Source: an uncultured Caulobacterales bacterium
GTDB lineage: Bacteria; Pseudomonadota; Alphaproteobacteria; Caulobacterales; Caulobacteraceae
Length of the DNA stretch: 42,300 nucleotides
Assembly (NCBI GenBank): GCA_903900155.1
Contig: CAIUMD010000012.1
Location: 1-42,300, forward strand
Direction: 5' to 3'
Each line of letters begins with the position of its first letter. Position 1 is the stretch's first letter. Made by a program: the position numbers and the translations under genes. The notes beneath the pieces were generated by a model. The model saw only the letters and a list, made by a program, of their open reading frames with translations. It did no database searches and was not told where the DNA came from. Positions 15,890 to 24,225 of this stretch are shown here, in pieces.

Positions 15890-16001
15890 GTCATCCCGCG
15901 CTATATGCGCGGGACCCATTTGTCCGCCGCAAGTGCGGAGCAGGAACACGCTCTCACGTAGAAGCTGAACGATGGGTCCCGCGAACAAGTCGCGGGATGA
16001 C
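15890..16001. repeat. 112-base nested palindromic repeat
   Basis: Outer arms GTCATCCCGCG (15890-15900) and CGCGGGATGAC (15991-16001) enclose inner arms GCGCGGGACCCAT (15907-15919) and ATGGGTCCCGCG (15972-15983). A small CCGC…GCGG hairpin lies near the middle. The outer arm shares GTCATCCCG with elements at 8023 and 32802. It follows the IMPase stop and may terminate it. Confidence 0.85.
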
Positions 16002-16073
16002 GGGTTTTGATGTGCGAGGAATAGCAACCTTAGGCTCGCCAAACCGTCACATCCCGGCGCTAAATCCGCGTCC

Positions 16074-17144
16074 ATGACCCTGCTTACCCGTCGCGCCATG
16101 ACCACCGCCGCGCTCGCCGGCACGCTGCTGCCCGGCTTTGCCTACGCCCAGAGCAAGAAGCCCCTCGTCATCGGCCATCGCGGCTGCAGCGGCGAACGGC
16201 CCGAACACACGGCGCTGTCATACGAGCGCGCCATCGAGCAGGGCGCCGACTTCATCGAGCCCGACCTGACGCCGACCAAGGACGGCCACCTGGTGGCCCG
16301 CCACGAGAACGAGATCGGCGGCACCACCGATGTGGCCAGCCGTCCCGAATTCGCCGCCCGCAAGGCGACCAAGACCATCGACGGCCAGCAGATCACCGGC
16401 TGGTTCACCGAGGACTTCACCCTGGCCGAGATCAAGACCCTGCGCGCCCGCGAGCGGCTGCCGCAGCTGCGTCCGGTCAGCGCCCAGTTCGACGGCCAGG
16501 CCCAGATCCTGACTTTCGAAGAAGTGGTGGCCATCGCCAAGGCCGGGACCCGGCGCACCGGCCGCACGATCGGCGTCTATCCCGAGCTGAAGCACCCGAC
16601 CTATTTCGCCTCGATCGGCCTGCCCACCGACGACCGCCTGGTCGCCAAATTGAAAGCGCTCGACCTGAACTCGGCGACCGCGCCGGTGTTCGTGCAGTGC
16701 TTCGAGGTCAGCCCGCTGAAGAAGCTGAAGGCCAAGACCGCCGCGCGCCTCGTTTTGCTGGTCGATGGCGAAGGCGGTCCGGCCGACCTGCCGAACGTCA
16801 AATATGCCGACCTGATCACCGCCCAGGGCCTGAAGGACGTCGCCGTCTATGCCGACGGCCTGGGTCCGAACTGGAGCCTGGTGGTTCCCAGCGACAAGCA
16901 GGTCCTGTTGCCGGCCACCGACCTGGTCAAGAACGCCCACGCCGCCGGCCTGGCCGTCCATCCCTGGACCGTGCGCGCCGAGAACTACTTCCTGCCCGCG
17001 AGCCTGCGGAAAGGCGATCCCCAGGACCCCGCGTTCCTGGCCCAGCACGGCGACGTGACCCCGGTGTTCAAGGCCCTGTACGCGGCCGGCGTCGACGGCG
17101 TGTTCAGCGACTTCCCGGCCCTGGCCGCCGCCGCGCGCGCCTAA
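16074..17144 (+). CDS. glycerophosphodiester phosphodiesterase, exported
   Basis: A 356-residue periplasmic GDPD/GlpQ-type enzyme that hydrolyses glycerophosphodiesters to glycerol 3-phosphate and alcohols. The catalytic start motif VIGHRGCSGERPEHT (about residues 32-46) and FIEPDLTPTKDGHLVARHE (metal Glu/Asp and His) are intact, and VYPELKHP carries a later ligand. An N-terminal signal with TRR (LLTRRAMTTAALAG) could be a Tat or Sec signal. The sequence before ATG 16074 has no clear ribosome site. The next gene is 74 bases downstream on the same strand. Confidence 0.92.
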   Translation: MTLLTRRAMTTAALAGTLLPGFAYAQSKKPLVIGHRGCSGERPEHTALSYERAIEQGADFIEPDLTPTKDGHLVARHENEIGGTTDVASRPEFAARKATKTIDGQQITGWFTEDFTLAEIKTLRARERLPQLRPVSAQFDGQAQILTFEEVVAIAKAGTRRTGRTIGVYPELKHPTYFASIGLPTDDRLVAKLKALDLNSATAPVFVQCFEVSPLKKLKAKTAARLVLLVDGEGGPADLPNVKYADLITAQGLKDVAVYADGLGPNWSLVVPSDKQVLLPATDLVKNAHAAGLAVHPWTVRAENYFLPASLRKGDPQDPAFLAQHGDVTPVFKALYAAGVDGVFSDFPALAAAARA

Positions 17145-17218
17145 ATCGTTCCTCGATATTGCCGAAGCGGGGCAAGGCGGTGCAGCGTGCCGCCTTTCGA
17201 CGCTCGCTGGGGAAGTCT

Positions 17219-18535
17219 ATGAAGATCCGCACCGCCGCCGCCTCGCTGGCGGCTCTCGCCGCCGTGTCCCTGGCCGCGCCCGCCCTGGCCGCGCCTGGTT
17301 CCGAGGCCCCCTCCTCCAAGGCATTGGGCAAGATCGCCGTCGACTTCGTCCACCTGACCCTGGAGGCCGGCCAGCGCGAGGACGGCTATGTCGACGCCTA
17401 TTACGGCCCCAAGGACTGGGAAGACGCCGCCAAGGCCAACCCCCGCCCCGTCTCGGCGCTGCGCAAGGAGGCCGACCGCCTGCAGGCCGCCCTGGGCAAG
17501 ATCGCCGACCAGGACCTCGCCCCCGACGAGCGCCGTCGCAAGATCTTCCTGAAGGGCCAGCTTCGCGCCGCCCAGACCCGCCTGGCCATGATCGCCGGCG
17601 ACAAGTTCAGCTTCGAGGACGAGGCCGAGGGCCTGTTCAGCGTCCGCCCGGTGCTGAAGCCCCTGAAGAGCTACGACCCGATCCTGGCGAAGATCGAAAA
17701 GCTGGTCCCCGGCAAGGGCGACCTGGCCGCCCGCGTCGACGCCTTCCAGAACCGCTACGTGATCCCGACCGACAAGGTCGAGGCCGTGATGCAGGCCGGC
17801 ATCGCCGCCTGCAAGACCAAGACGGAAGCGCACATCAAGCTGCCGGAAGGCGAACGCTTCGACCTGGAGTTCGTCACCAAGAAGCCCTGGAGCGGCTACA
17901 ACTGGTACAAGGGCGACGCCCACAGCCTGATCCAGATCAACACCGACCTGCCGATCTATATCAGCCGCGCGCTCGATCTGGGCTGCCACGAGGGCTATCC
18001 CGGCCACCACGTGCTGAACGCCCTGCTCGAGCAGAAGCTGACCAAGGACAAGGGCTGGGTCGAGTTCTCGGTCTATCCGCTCTTCTCGCCGCAATCGTTC
18101 ATCGCCGAGGGCAGCGCCAATTTCGGCATCGAACTGGCCTTCCCGGGCGACGCCAAGACCCAGTTCGAGCGCGACAAGCTCTATCCGCTGGCCGGCCTGG
18201 ATCCGGCGACGGCCAAGGCCTATGGCGAACTGCAGGCGGCCAAGGGCGCCCTGGCCAGCGCCGGCAACACCATCGCGGCCGAATACCTGGCCGGCCGGAT
18301 GACCAAGGAACAGGCCGTCCAGGCGATGATGAAGTACAGCCTGTATTCGCGCGGCGGGGCCGAGAAGCGGGTATCGTTCGTCGAGACCTACCGCTCGTAC
18401 GTCATCAACTACAACATCGGCCAGGACATGGTCCGCGACCACGTCTACCGCGCCGGCAAGACCGAGGACGCCCGCTGGAAAGCCATGGAACGCGTGATCA
18501 GCGAACCGACGGTTCCGGCGGACTTGCGGCGGTAG
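17219..18535 (+). CDS. DUF885 family exported protein, metallopeptidase-like
   Basis: A 438-residue protein with a signal peptide (about 1-24, SLAAPALA-AP). It carries HEGYPGHHVLN near residue 260, the HExxxHH-like zinc motif of the DUF885 family, and a downstream FIAEGSANFGIEL with the likely third-ligand Glu. Members are uncharacterised zinc-dependent hydrolases related in fold to M32/M3-type peptidases. It is shorter than many DUF885 proteins of about 550-600 residues. ATG 17219 has GGGGAAG just upstream. It may share a transcript with the glycerophosphodiesterase. Confidence 0.85.
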   Translation: MKIRTAAASLAALAAVSLAAPALAAPGSEAPSSKALGKIAVDFVHLTLEAGQREDGYVDAYYGPKDWEDAAKANPRPVSALRKEADRLQAALGKIADQDLAPDERRRKIFLKGQLRAAQTRLAMIAGDKFSFEDEAEGLFSVRPVLKPLKSYDPILAKIEKLVPGKGDLAARVDAFQNRYVIPTDKVEAVMQAGIAACKTKTEAHIKLPEGERFDLEFVTKKPWSGYNWYKGDAHSLIQINTDLPIYISRALDLGCHEGYPGHHVLNALLEQKLTKDKGWVEFSVYPLFSPQSFIAEGSANFGIELAFPGDAKTQFERDKLYPLAGLDPATAKAYGELQAAKGALASAGNTIAAEYLAGRMTKEQAVQAMMKYSLYSRGGAEKRVSFVETYRSYVINYNIGQDMVRDHVYRAGKTEDARWKAMERVISEPTVPADLRR

Positions 18536-18544
18536 GCGTCTTGA

Positions 18545-18575
18545 AGATGCTCCCCCGCGTTGCGGGGGAGCATCT
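18545..18575. terminator. palindromic hairpin between convergent genes
   Basis: AGATGCTCCCCCGC and GGGGGAGCATCT form a long GC-rich stem between the DUF885 stop (18535) and the exporter stop (18583). T-poor flanks make it a structural rather than classical terminator. A near copy is at 20871-20901. Confidence 0.7.
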
Positions 18576-18582
18576 ATTCAGA

Positions 18583-20433
18583 CTAAGCCGCCTCGACCCC
18601 AAACTGCAGGCTCGCGAGCCGCGCATAGAGCCCGCCCTTGGCGAAGAGTTCGGCGTGCGTGCCCTGCTCGACCACCTTGCCCTCCTCCATCACCACGATC
18701 CGGTCGGCCTTCAGCACCGTGGCCAGGCGGTGGGCGATGACCAGGGTGGTGCGACCCTCCATGGCGGCGGTCAGGGCCTGCTGGACCAGGCGCTCGCTTT
18801 CGGCGTCCAGGGCGCTGGTGGCCTCGTCCAGCAGCAGGATCGGGGCCTGGCGGACCAGGGCGCGGGCGATGGCCAGGCGCTGGCGCTGGCCGCCCGACAG
18901 GGTCTTGGCGCGCTCGCCGACCGGGGTGTCGAAGCCTTGCGGAAGCGCGGAGAGGAAGCCGGCGGCTTGGGCGGCCTCGGCGGCGGCGCGGATCTCGGCC
19001 TCGGTGGCGTCGGCGCGGCCGAAGCGGATGTTGTCCATGGCCGAGCCCGAGAACAGCGGCGAGTCCTGGGCGACCAGGGCCATGCGGGCGCGCACCTCTT
19101 CGGGCGAAGCGTCGCGCAGGTCGACGCCGTCCAGGCGGATGCTCCCGGCCTGTGGATCATAGAACCTCAAAAGAAGGCGCAGGACGGTGCTTTTGCCCGC
19201 GCCCGAGGGGCCGACCAGGGCCACGGTCTCGCCGGGCTTCACGGCCAGGTCGAAGCCGTTCAGGGCCGGCAAGTCGGGGCGTCCGGGATAGGCGAAGGTG
19301 ACGTTCTCGAACGCGATCGCGCCCTGGGCCGGGACCGGCAAGATCGTCGGCGCCGGCGGCGCGGCGATGTCGGGCTGGGCGTTCAGCAGCTCGGCGATGC
19401 GGTCCATGGCCCCGGAGGCCTTCTGGACATCGCCCCAGACCTCGCCCAGGGCCCCGATCGAGCCGGCGGCCATCACCGCCAGCATGGCGAACTGGGCCAA
19501 GGTGCCTCCGGTCATCTCGCCGGCCAAAACCAGGCGCGCGCCGCTCCATAGCAGCAGGGTGACGCCGCCGAAGGCCAGGGTGATGACCATGGCGGTCATG
19601 CTGGCCCGGGTGGTGATCCGGCGCACCGAGGCCTTGTAGGCCTCGTCCACCGCGCCGCCGAACCGGCCCGCCGAGGCGCGCTCGCGGCCGAAGGCCTGCA
19701 CCGTCTCCAGCGCGTCCAGGCTCTCGCCGGCATAGCCCACGGCGTCGGCGAACTTGTCCTGGGCGGTGACGGTCAGCTTGCGCACGCGGCGCCCGACCAG
19801 GAACATCGGGGCCAGGATCACCGGCACCATCAGCACGATGAAGCCCGCCAGCTTGGGCGAAACCACCGCCATGTAGCCCAGGCCGCCGACCAGGCTGAGG
19901 ATATTGCGCAAGGCGATCGAGGCCGAGGCGCCGACCAGCTGCTCGATCAAGGACACGTCGGTGGTCAGGCGCGACAGCACCTCGCCCGTGCGGGTCCTGA
20001 GGAAATACTGCTGATCCAGGGTCAGGGTGTGGCCATAGAGCGCACGGCGCACATCGGCCACGACCCGCTCGCCCAGGCGGGTGATGAAAAAGAATCGCAG
20101 GGCCGTGGCGATCGCCAGCACCATGGCCACCGCGCCCAGGCCCAGGAACGCGCTGTTGATCTCAGCGCCCTGCCCCTTGGCGAATCCGTGGTCGATCACT
20201 TCCTTGAAGGCCGCCGTCAGGCCCAGGGTCGCGCCCGTCGAGAACAGCAGGAAGAAGGCCGCGGCGAAGCCGTCGCCCTTGTGGGCCTTGACGAAAGGCA
20301 GCAGGTGGACCAGCGGACGGATGTCCTTGCGGCGCGGCCGGCGGGCCTTGGCCTCGGCCATGCCCTGGACCAGTTCGGCCCCCGCGCCGGGGCGGCCATC
20401 GGCCTTTTGCTCGCCGGCGTTCACGTCAGTCAT
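18583..20433 (-). CDS. MsbA-type ABC exporter (fused membrane and ATPase domains)
   Basis: A 616-residue half-transporter that works as a homodimer in the inner membrane. The membrane domain (about 50-340) has six hydrophobic segments, starting with FAAAFFLLFSTGATLGLTAA. The nucleotide-binding domain has Walker A GPSGAGKST, signature LSGGQRQR, Walker B ILLLDEATSALD and switch VIAHRLATV. ATG 20433 follows an AAGGGA ribosome site. It belongs to the multidrug/lipid exporter group; the substrate cannot be told from sequence. It is divergent from rpmE. Confidence 0.92.
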   Translation of the reverse strand: MTDVNAGEQKADGRPGAGAELVQGMAEAKARRPRRKDIRPLVHLLPFVKAHKGDGFAAAFFLLFSTGATLGLTAAFKEVIDHGFAKGQGAEINSAFLGLGAVAMVLAIATALRFFFITRLGERVVADVRRALYGHTLTLDQQYFLRTRTGEVLSRLTTDVSLIEQLVGASASIALRNILSLVGGLGYMAVVSPKLAGFIVLMVPVILAPMFLVGRRVRKLTVTAQDKFADAVGYAGESLDALETVQAFGRERASAGRFGGAVDEAYKASVRRITTRASMTAMVITLAFGGVTLLLWSGARLVLAGEMTGGTLAQFAMLAVMAAGSIGALGEVWGDVQKASGAMDRIAELLNAQPDIAAPPAPTILPVPAQGAIAFENVTFAYPGRPDLPALNGFDLAVKPGETVALVGPSGAGKSTVLRLLLRFYDPQAGSIRLDGVDLRDASPEEVRARMALVAQDSPLFSGSAMDNIRFGRADATEAEIRAAAEAAQAAGFLSALPQGFDTPVGERAKTLSGGQRQRLAIARALVRQAPILLLDEATSALDAESERLVQQALTAAMEGRTTLVIAHRLATVLKADRIVVMEEGKVVEQGTHAELFAKGGLYARLASLQFGVEAA

Positions 20434-20561
20434 CAACAGTCCCTTGCCAAAATCGCGCGGGTTCTTTATAGCCGCCCGTCTTCGAGGGCCACCCCGCGCG
20501 TGCGCAGGATGGCGCTTACCCCAATTCACTTTCGCCGGCTTAGTCGGTCTGGATCGCCGCC

Positions 20562-20789
20562 ATGAAACAAGACATTCACCCCGACTACCACTTCATCACC
20601 GTCACCCTGACCGACGGCTCGAGCTATCAAACCCGCTCGACCTACGGCAAGGAAGGCGCGAACCTGGCGCTCGACATCGATCCGCGCACCCACCCGGCGT
20701 GGACGGGCGGCAACGCCCAGTTGATGGACCGTGGCGGCCGCGTCTCGCGCTTCAACGCCAAGTTCGCCGGCTTCACCGCCAAGAAGTAA
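20562..20789 (+). CDS. rpmE: 50S ribosomal protein L31
   Basis: A 75-residue ribosomal protein. The start [20 protein letters not shown], the [13 protein letters not shown] segment and the end [15 protein letters not shown] are clear L31 features. None of the four zinc-ribbon cysteines is present, so it is a C-minus, zinc-free version as is usual in alphaproteobacteria. It is a single-gene unit with its own terminator. Confidence 0.97.
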   Translation: MKQDIHPDYHFITVTLTDGSSYQTRSTYGKEGANLALDIDPRTHPAWTGGNAQLMDRGGRVSRFNAKFAGFTAKK

Positions 20790-20821
20790 GAAGCTCACCG
20801 CTTCTCGCCGTAAGGGCGACG

Positions 20822-20856
20822 AAAGGCCGGTTCCGCGTTCGCGGGCCGGCCTTTTC
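20822..20856 (+). terminator. rho-independent terminator of rpmE
   Basis: The stem AAGGCCGG (20823-20830) / CCGGCCTT (20846-20853) with an inner GCG-rich loop is followed by TTTTCC. Confidence 0.8.
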
Positions 20857-20870
20857 CGTATCTGGGGCCA

Positions 20871-20901
20871 AGATGCTCCCCGCGATGCGGGGGAGCATCT
20901 T
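20871..20901. repeat. palindromic hairpin, near copy of 18545-18575
   Basis: AGATGCTCCCCGC and GCGGGGGAGCATCT form a stem directly before the minus-strand YcgN-family stop codon (20902). Only a few bases differ from the copy at 18545-18575. Confidence 0.75.
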
Positions 20902-21390
20902 TCAGTCTTCCTCCGGCTCGTACGGATCATCCCCGCGATCGCGCATCAGGTCCGTCGCCGTGAAGTCCAGCGCGTCCTCGGCGTCGTCGAAGCACAGCTC
21001 CGACACCGTCTGGTCGCGCACTGAGACACCGGCTTTATGGGTGCTGTCCGGATCCCCGGTGACCAGCGGGTGCCATTGCGGCAGGTCCTTGCCCTCGTGC
21101 AGCCGGCGATAGGCGCAGGACGGCGGCATCCACTGCAGATCCTCGATATTATGCGGCGTCAGCTTGATGCAGTCCGGCACCGTCTTCTTGCGGTTCGGAT
21201 AGTCCTTGCACTGGCAGCGATGTTCGTCGAACAGCTGGCAGTGCACACGCGTGGGGACGATTTCGCCGGTATCTTCGTCTTCGAAGCGAACGAGGCAGCA
21301 AAGTCCGCAGCCGTCGCATAGACTTTCCCACTCGGGGACGGTCATTTCGACGAGCGTCTTCGTCTGCCAGAAATATTTGTGTGGCGTCAT
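20902..21390 (-). CDS. YcgN/YkgJ-family cysteine cluster protein (UPF0260)
   Basis: A 162-residue cytoplasmic protein with the metal-binding cysteine cluster [14 protein letters not shown] near residue 25-38, then [18 protein letters not shown] and VPDCIKL. These match the UPF0260 YcgN family, believed to bind Zn or an Fe-S cluster but of unknown function. The C-terminus is acidic (DDPYEPEED). It is divergent from pbpC, whose GTG start lies 55 bases away. Confidence 0.9.
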   Translation of the reverse strand: MTPHKYFWQTKTLVEMTVPEWESLCDGCGLCCLVRFEDEDTGEIVPTRVHCQLFDEHRCQCKDYPNRKKTVPDCIKLTPHNIEDLQWMPPSCAYRRLHEGKDLPQWHPLVTGDPDSTHKAGVSVRDQTVSELCFDDAEDALDFTATDLMRDRGDDPYEPEED

Positions 21391-21444
21391 GGCGCCGTCC
21401 TAAACCCGATTGACCCGGCGACCAAACAGAGCCTGACGCAGACC

Positions 21445-23664
21445 GTGAACGACTGGACGCTGCCGCCCTACAAGTTCGACGACAAGGATCCGTCCAAGCG
21501 AGGGCCAGGGCCGAGCCCTGCCGCGCCTCAGCAGCCCCATGATCCGTGGGCTTCCGAGCCGCCGCCGCGCGATCCGTTCAAGTTCTCCGACAGCCCGCCG
21601 CCGCCTCAATCCCCGCCCCCGCCTCCCCCGCCCGAGGAGCCGTTCCGCGCGGATTTGAAGCACCACGCCGCCAAGAAGAAGGCCCGCAAGTGGGGCTGGA
21701 TCTGGGGCGTGCTGCTGGTCTCGTTCCTGGTAGGCGTGCTCGCCGTCGGCGGCGGCGCGGCCTATGTCTGGTTCAAGTATCTCAAGGATACCCCGCCGCT
21801 GCCCTCGCGCTCGGCGCTGTTCGCGGTCAATCGCGCGCCCGGCATCCGCTTCGAGGACCGCAACGGCCAGGTGATCGCCACGCGCGGGCCGCGCTATGGC
21901 CAGCGCATCACCCTGGGCGCGGTGCCCAACTATGTGCCCCAGGCGTTCATGGCGGCCGAGGACCGGCGCTTTTACCAGCACGGCCCCATCGACCTGCAAG
22001 GCATCGGCCGGGCCGCCTGGACCAACTGGCGCGCGGGCCGCACCCGCCAGGGCGCCTCGACCCTGACCCAGCAGCTGGCCAAGGGCCTGTTCCTGACGCC
22101 GGACCGGGTGGTCAAGCGCAAGCTGCAGGAGATGCTGCTGGCCTGGAAGCTAGAGCAGGTCCTGACCAAGGACGAGATCCTCGAGCTCTATCTGAACCGC
22201 ATCTATTTCGGGGCCGGCACCTACGGCGTCGACGGCGCCTCCCAGACCTATTTCGGCAAGCCCGCCGGCCAGCTGACCCTGTCGGAAGCCGCCCTACTGG
22301 CCAGCCTGCCCAAGGCGCCCTCGCGCCTGGCCTTGACCAACGACATGGAGCGCGCCCTGGCTCGCTCGCGCCTGATCCTGGCCAATATGCGCAAGGAAGG
22401 CTGGATCACCGCCGAGCAGGAAAGGCGCGCGCTGGACGACACCCCGCGCCTGTCGCCAATGGCCCTGCAGGACGAGGGCGACTACGGCTGGGTGCTGGAC
22501 TATGCCACCACCGAGGCCGTGAAGATCGCCGGCCAGAACGCGCCCGACCTGGTCGTGCGCCTGACCATCGACCCGCTGCTGCAACGCGAGGGCGCCGAGG
22601 TCGTGCGCCAGACCATGGCCACCGAGACCACCCGTTCGGGCGCGTCCCAGGCGGCCCTGCTGTCGCTGTCGGCCGACGGGGCCATCCGCGCCATGGTCGG
22701 CGGCGCCAGCTACAGCGAGAGCCCCTTCAACCGCGCTGTCCAGGCCCGCCGCCAGCCGGGCTCGACCTTCAAGCCGTTCATCTACGCCGCCGCCGTCGAG
22801 AAGGGCGTCCTGCCCACCGACATCCGCGTCGACGAGCCGGTGAAGTTCGGCGACTGGAGCCCGGAAAATTACAGCGGCGGCTATCGTGGTCCGATGACCG
22901 TCGAGCAGGCCTTGATCACCTCGACCAACACCGTGGCCGTCAAGCTGGGCAAGGAAGCCGGCGGCGCGGCCATCGGCGACCTGGTGCGCCGCTTCGGCAT
23001 CACCACCCTGCCGCCCGTGCCGGACCTGTCGGTGTCGCTGGGCTCGTACGAGGTGAACCTGTTGCAGCTGACCTCGGGCTTCCAGGTCTTCCAGCAGGGC
23101 GGCGTGCGGCTGGAGCCCTACGTCATCGAGTCGATCACCACCCAGGACGGTCGAGGCGTCTTCCAGCACGCCCCGCCGGCCGCCGAGCGCCGCGTCTACG
23201 ACATCGGCCACGCCAGCATCATGGTGAAGATGATGAAGAAGGTGGTCTCGGACGGCACCGCCAAGCGCGCCGCCTTTGGTCGCCCGGCCGCGGGCAAGAC
23301 CGGCACCAGCCAGAACTGGCGCGACGCCTGGTTCGTCGGCTTCACGCCCGACTACGTGACCGGCGTCTGGGTCGGCAACGATGACGAGAAGCCGATGAAC
23401 AAGGTGGTCGGCGGCGACATCCCGGCCAGCATCTGGCGGCGCTTCATGATGACCGCCCACCAGACCCTGGCGGTCCGCGACTTCGCCTGGCTGCTGCCCG
23501 ACCCCGCGCCGCAGACCGAGCCCGATCCGCGCAACGGCTACTACGAGACCTTGTCGGCCGAGTTCGCGCGGGCGGCCTCGGAACTGGAAGCGGCGGCCAA
23601 GGCGGCCGAAACCCTGGCGCCGAGCACGCCGGGGCAGCCCCCGCCGGATCAGCTGCCTTACTAG
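21445..23664 (+). CDS. pbpC: bifunctional penicillin-binding protein PbpC (class A)
   Basis: A 739-residue inner-membrane murein synthase. I choose GTG 21445 because it yields MNDWTLPPYKFDDKDPSK, which I recall as the PbpC peptide that binds bactofilin BacA in Caulobacter. A GTG at 21379 is in frame but overlaps ycgN. A proline-rich cytoplasmic region is followed by one membrane helix (WGWIWGVLLVSFLVGVLA). The GT51 domain shows EDRRFYQHGPID, GASTLTQQLAKGLFL and LELYLNRIYFG. The transpeptidase domain has GSTFKPF (SxxK), STN and GKTGTSQNWRDAW. Bactofilin recruitment links it to stalk synthesis. Confidence 0.9.
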   Translation: MNDWTLPPYKFDDKDPSKRGPGPSPAAPQQPHDPWASEPPPRDPFKFSDSPPPPQSPPPPPPPEEPFRADLKHHAAKKKARKWGWIWGVLLVSFLVGVLAVGGGAAYVWFKYLKDTPPLPSRSALFAVNRAPGIRFEDRNGQVIATRGPRYGQRITLGAVPNYVPQAFMAAEDRRFYQHGPIDLQGIGRAAWTNWRAGRTRQGASTLTQQLAKGLFLTPDRVVKRKLQEMLLAWKLEQVLTKDEILELYLNRIYFGAGTYGVDGASQTYFGKPAGQLTLSEAALLASLPKAPSRLALTNDMERALARSRLILANMRKEGWITAEQERRALDDTPRLSPMALQDEGDYGWVLDYATTEAVKIAGQNAPDLVVRLTIDPLLQREGAEVVRQTMATETTRSGASQAALLSLSADGAIRAMVGGASYSESPFNRAVQARRQPGSTFKPFIYAAAVEKGVLPTDIRVDEPVKFGDWSPENYSGGYRGPMTVEQALITSTNTVAVKLGKEAGGAAIGDLVRRFGITTLPPVPDLSVSLGSYEVNLLQLTSGFQVFQQGGVRLEPYVIESITTQDGRGVFQHAPPAAERRVYDIGHASIMVKMMKKVVSDGTAKRAAFGRPAAGKTGTSQNWRDAWFVGFTPDYVTGVWVGNDDEKPMNKVVGGDIPASIWRRFMMTAHQTLAVRDFAWLLPDPAPQTEPDPRNGYYETLSAEFARAASELEAAAKAAETLAPSTPGQPPPDQLPY

Positions 23665-23981
23665 CGGTCCTCGAAGGTCGCGTAGTCCTGAAAGGGACTC
23701 TTCACGAATGATACAACCACGATACCCGACCGAACTGACTCAGGCGGGTTCGGAAAGACATCGTAGTGGATCTCATAGCCGCCCGAGATGCTGCATTTGC
23801 GCCCGCCAGTCGACGTAAAGACCGGATGCCGCAAAGCGCTGGTGCGTAGCCCTCTGACGCTTGCCCAGATTTCCTTGAGTTTTCTACGCGCCGATTGTCC
23901 TGCGCCAGGCTGGGACAACCATCTCGCGATGCCTTGGAGATCGACCTGAGCGTCCAGCGATAGCCTGACCTTCCAGGCCAA
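23661..23981 (-). CDS. parE: RelE/ParE-family toxin
   Basis: A 106-residue basic protein. The N-terminal VRLSLDAQVDLQGIARWLSQPG, the central RKLKEIWASVRGL and the C-terminal YEIHYDVFP…IVVVSFVKSPF follow the ParE/RelE fold. The start is TTG 23981, seven bases after the antitoxin stop, so translation is probably coupled. Its TAG stop overlaps the convergent pbpC TAG in a shared CTAG (23661-23664). Whether it inhibits gyrase or cleaves mRNA is not shown by sequence. Confidence 0.8.
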   Translation of the reverse strand: MAWKVRLSLDAQVDLQGIARWLSQPGAGQSARRKLKEIWASVRGLRTSALRHPVFTSTGGRKCSISGGYEIHYDVFPNPPESVRSGIVVVSFVKSPFQDYATFEDR

Positions 23982-23988
23982 GGCCCAA

Positions 23989-24174
23989 TCAGGCCTCGTC
24001 TGGAGGGAGCAAGCTATCTAGGAAAGCATCTAGTTCATCATCATCCAGGTAGTCGCCAGCCGCTACCTGAGCACGACCACGCTCGGCACGTTCCGCGTCC
24101 GACAACAGCGCGCGAGAACGCGCTGATGTGTCTTGCTGCGTCACAAAATTTGCGGTGTTCGTCGGGCGCGTCAT
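23989..24174 (-). CDS. antitoxin partner of the ParE-like toxin
   Basis: A 61-residue acidic protein starting at ATG 24174 behind a strong AGGAG. The N-terminus (TRPTNTANFVTQQDTSARSR) is polar; the C-terminus (DYLDDDELDAFLDSLLPPDEA) is acidic and suited to neutralising a basic toxin. No clear ribbon-helix-helix core is seen, so DNA binding is uncertain. Its identity rests mainly on order, size and charge. Confidence 0.7.
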   Translation of the reverse strand: MTRPTNTANFVTQQDTSARSRALLSDAERAERGRAQVAAGDYLDDDELDAFLDSLLPPDEA

Positions 24175-24225
24175 GGAAACTCCTGACGAGAACATAACGC
24201 CAACTTCGGCGGTTTGTCACTAGCC

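Noticed and set aside
16697..17218. N-terminal extension of the DUF885 gene
   Set aside because: This part is a shadow of the glycerophosphodiesterase; a signal peptide and ribosome site mark the real start at 17219.
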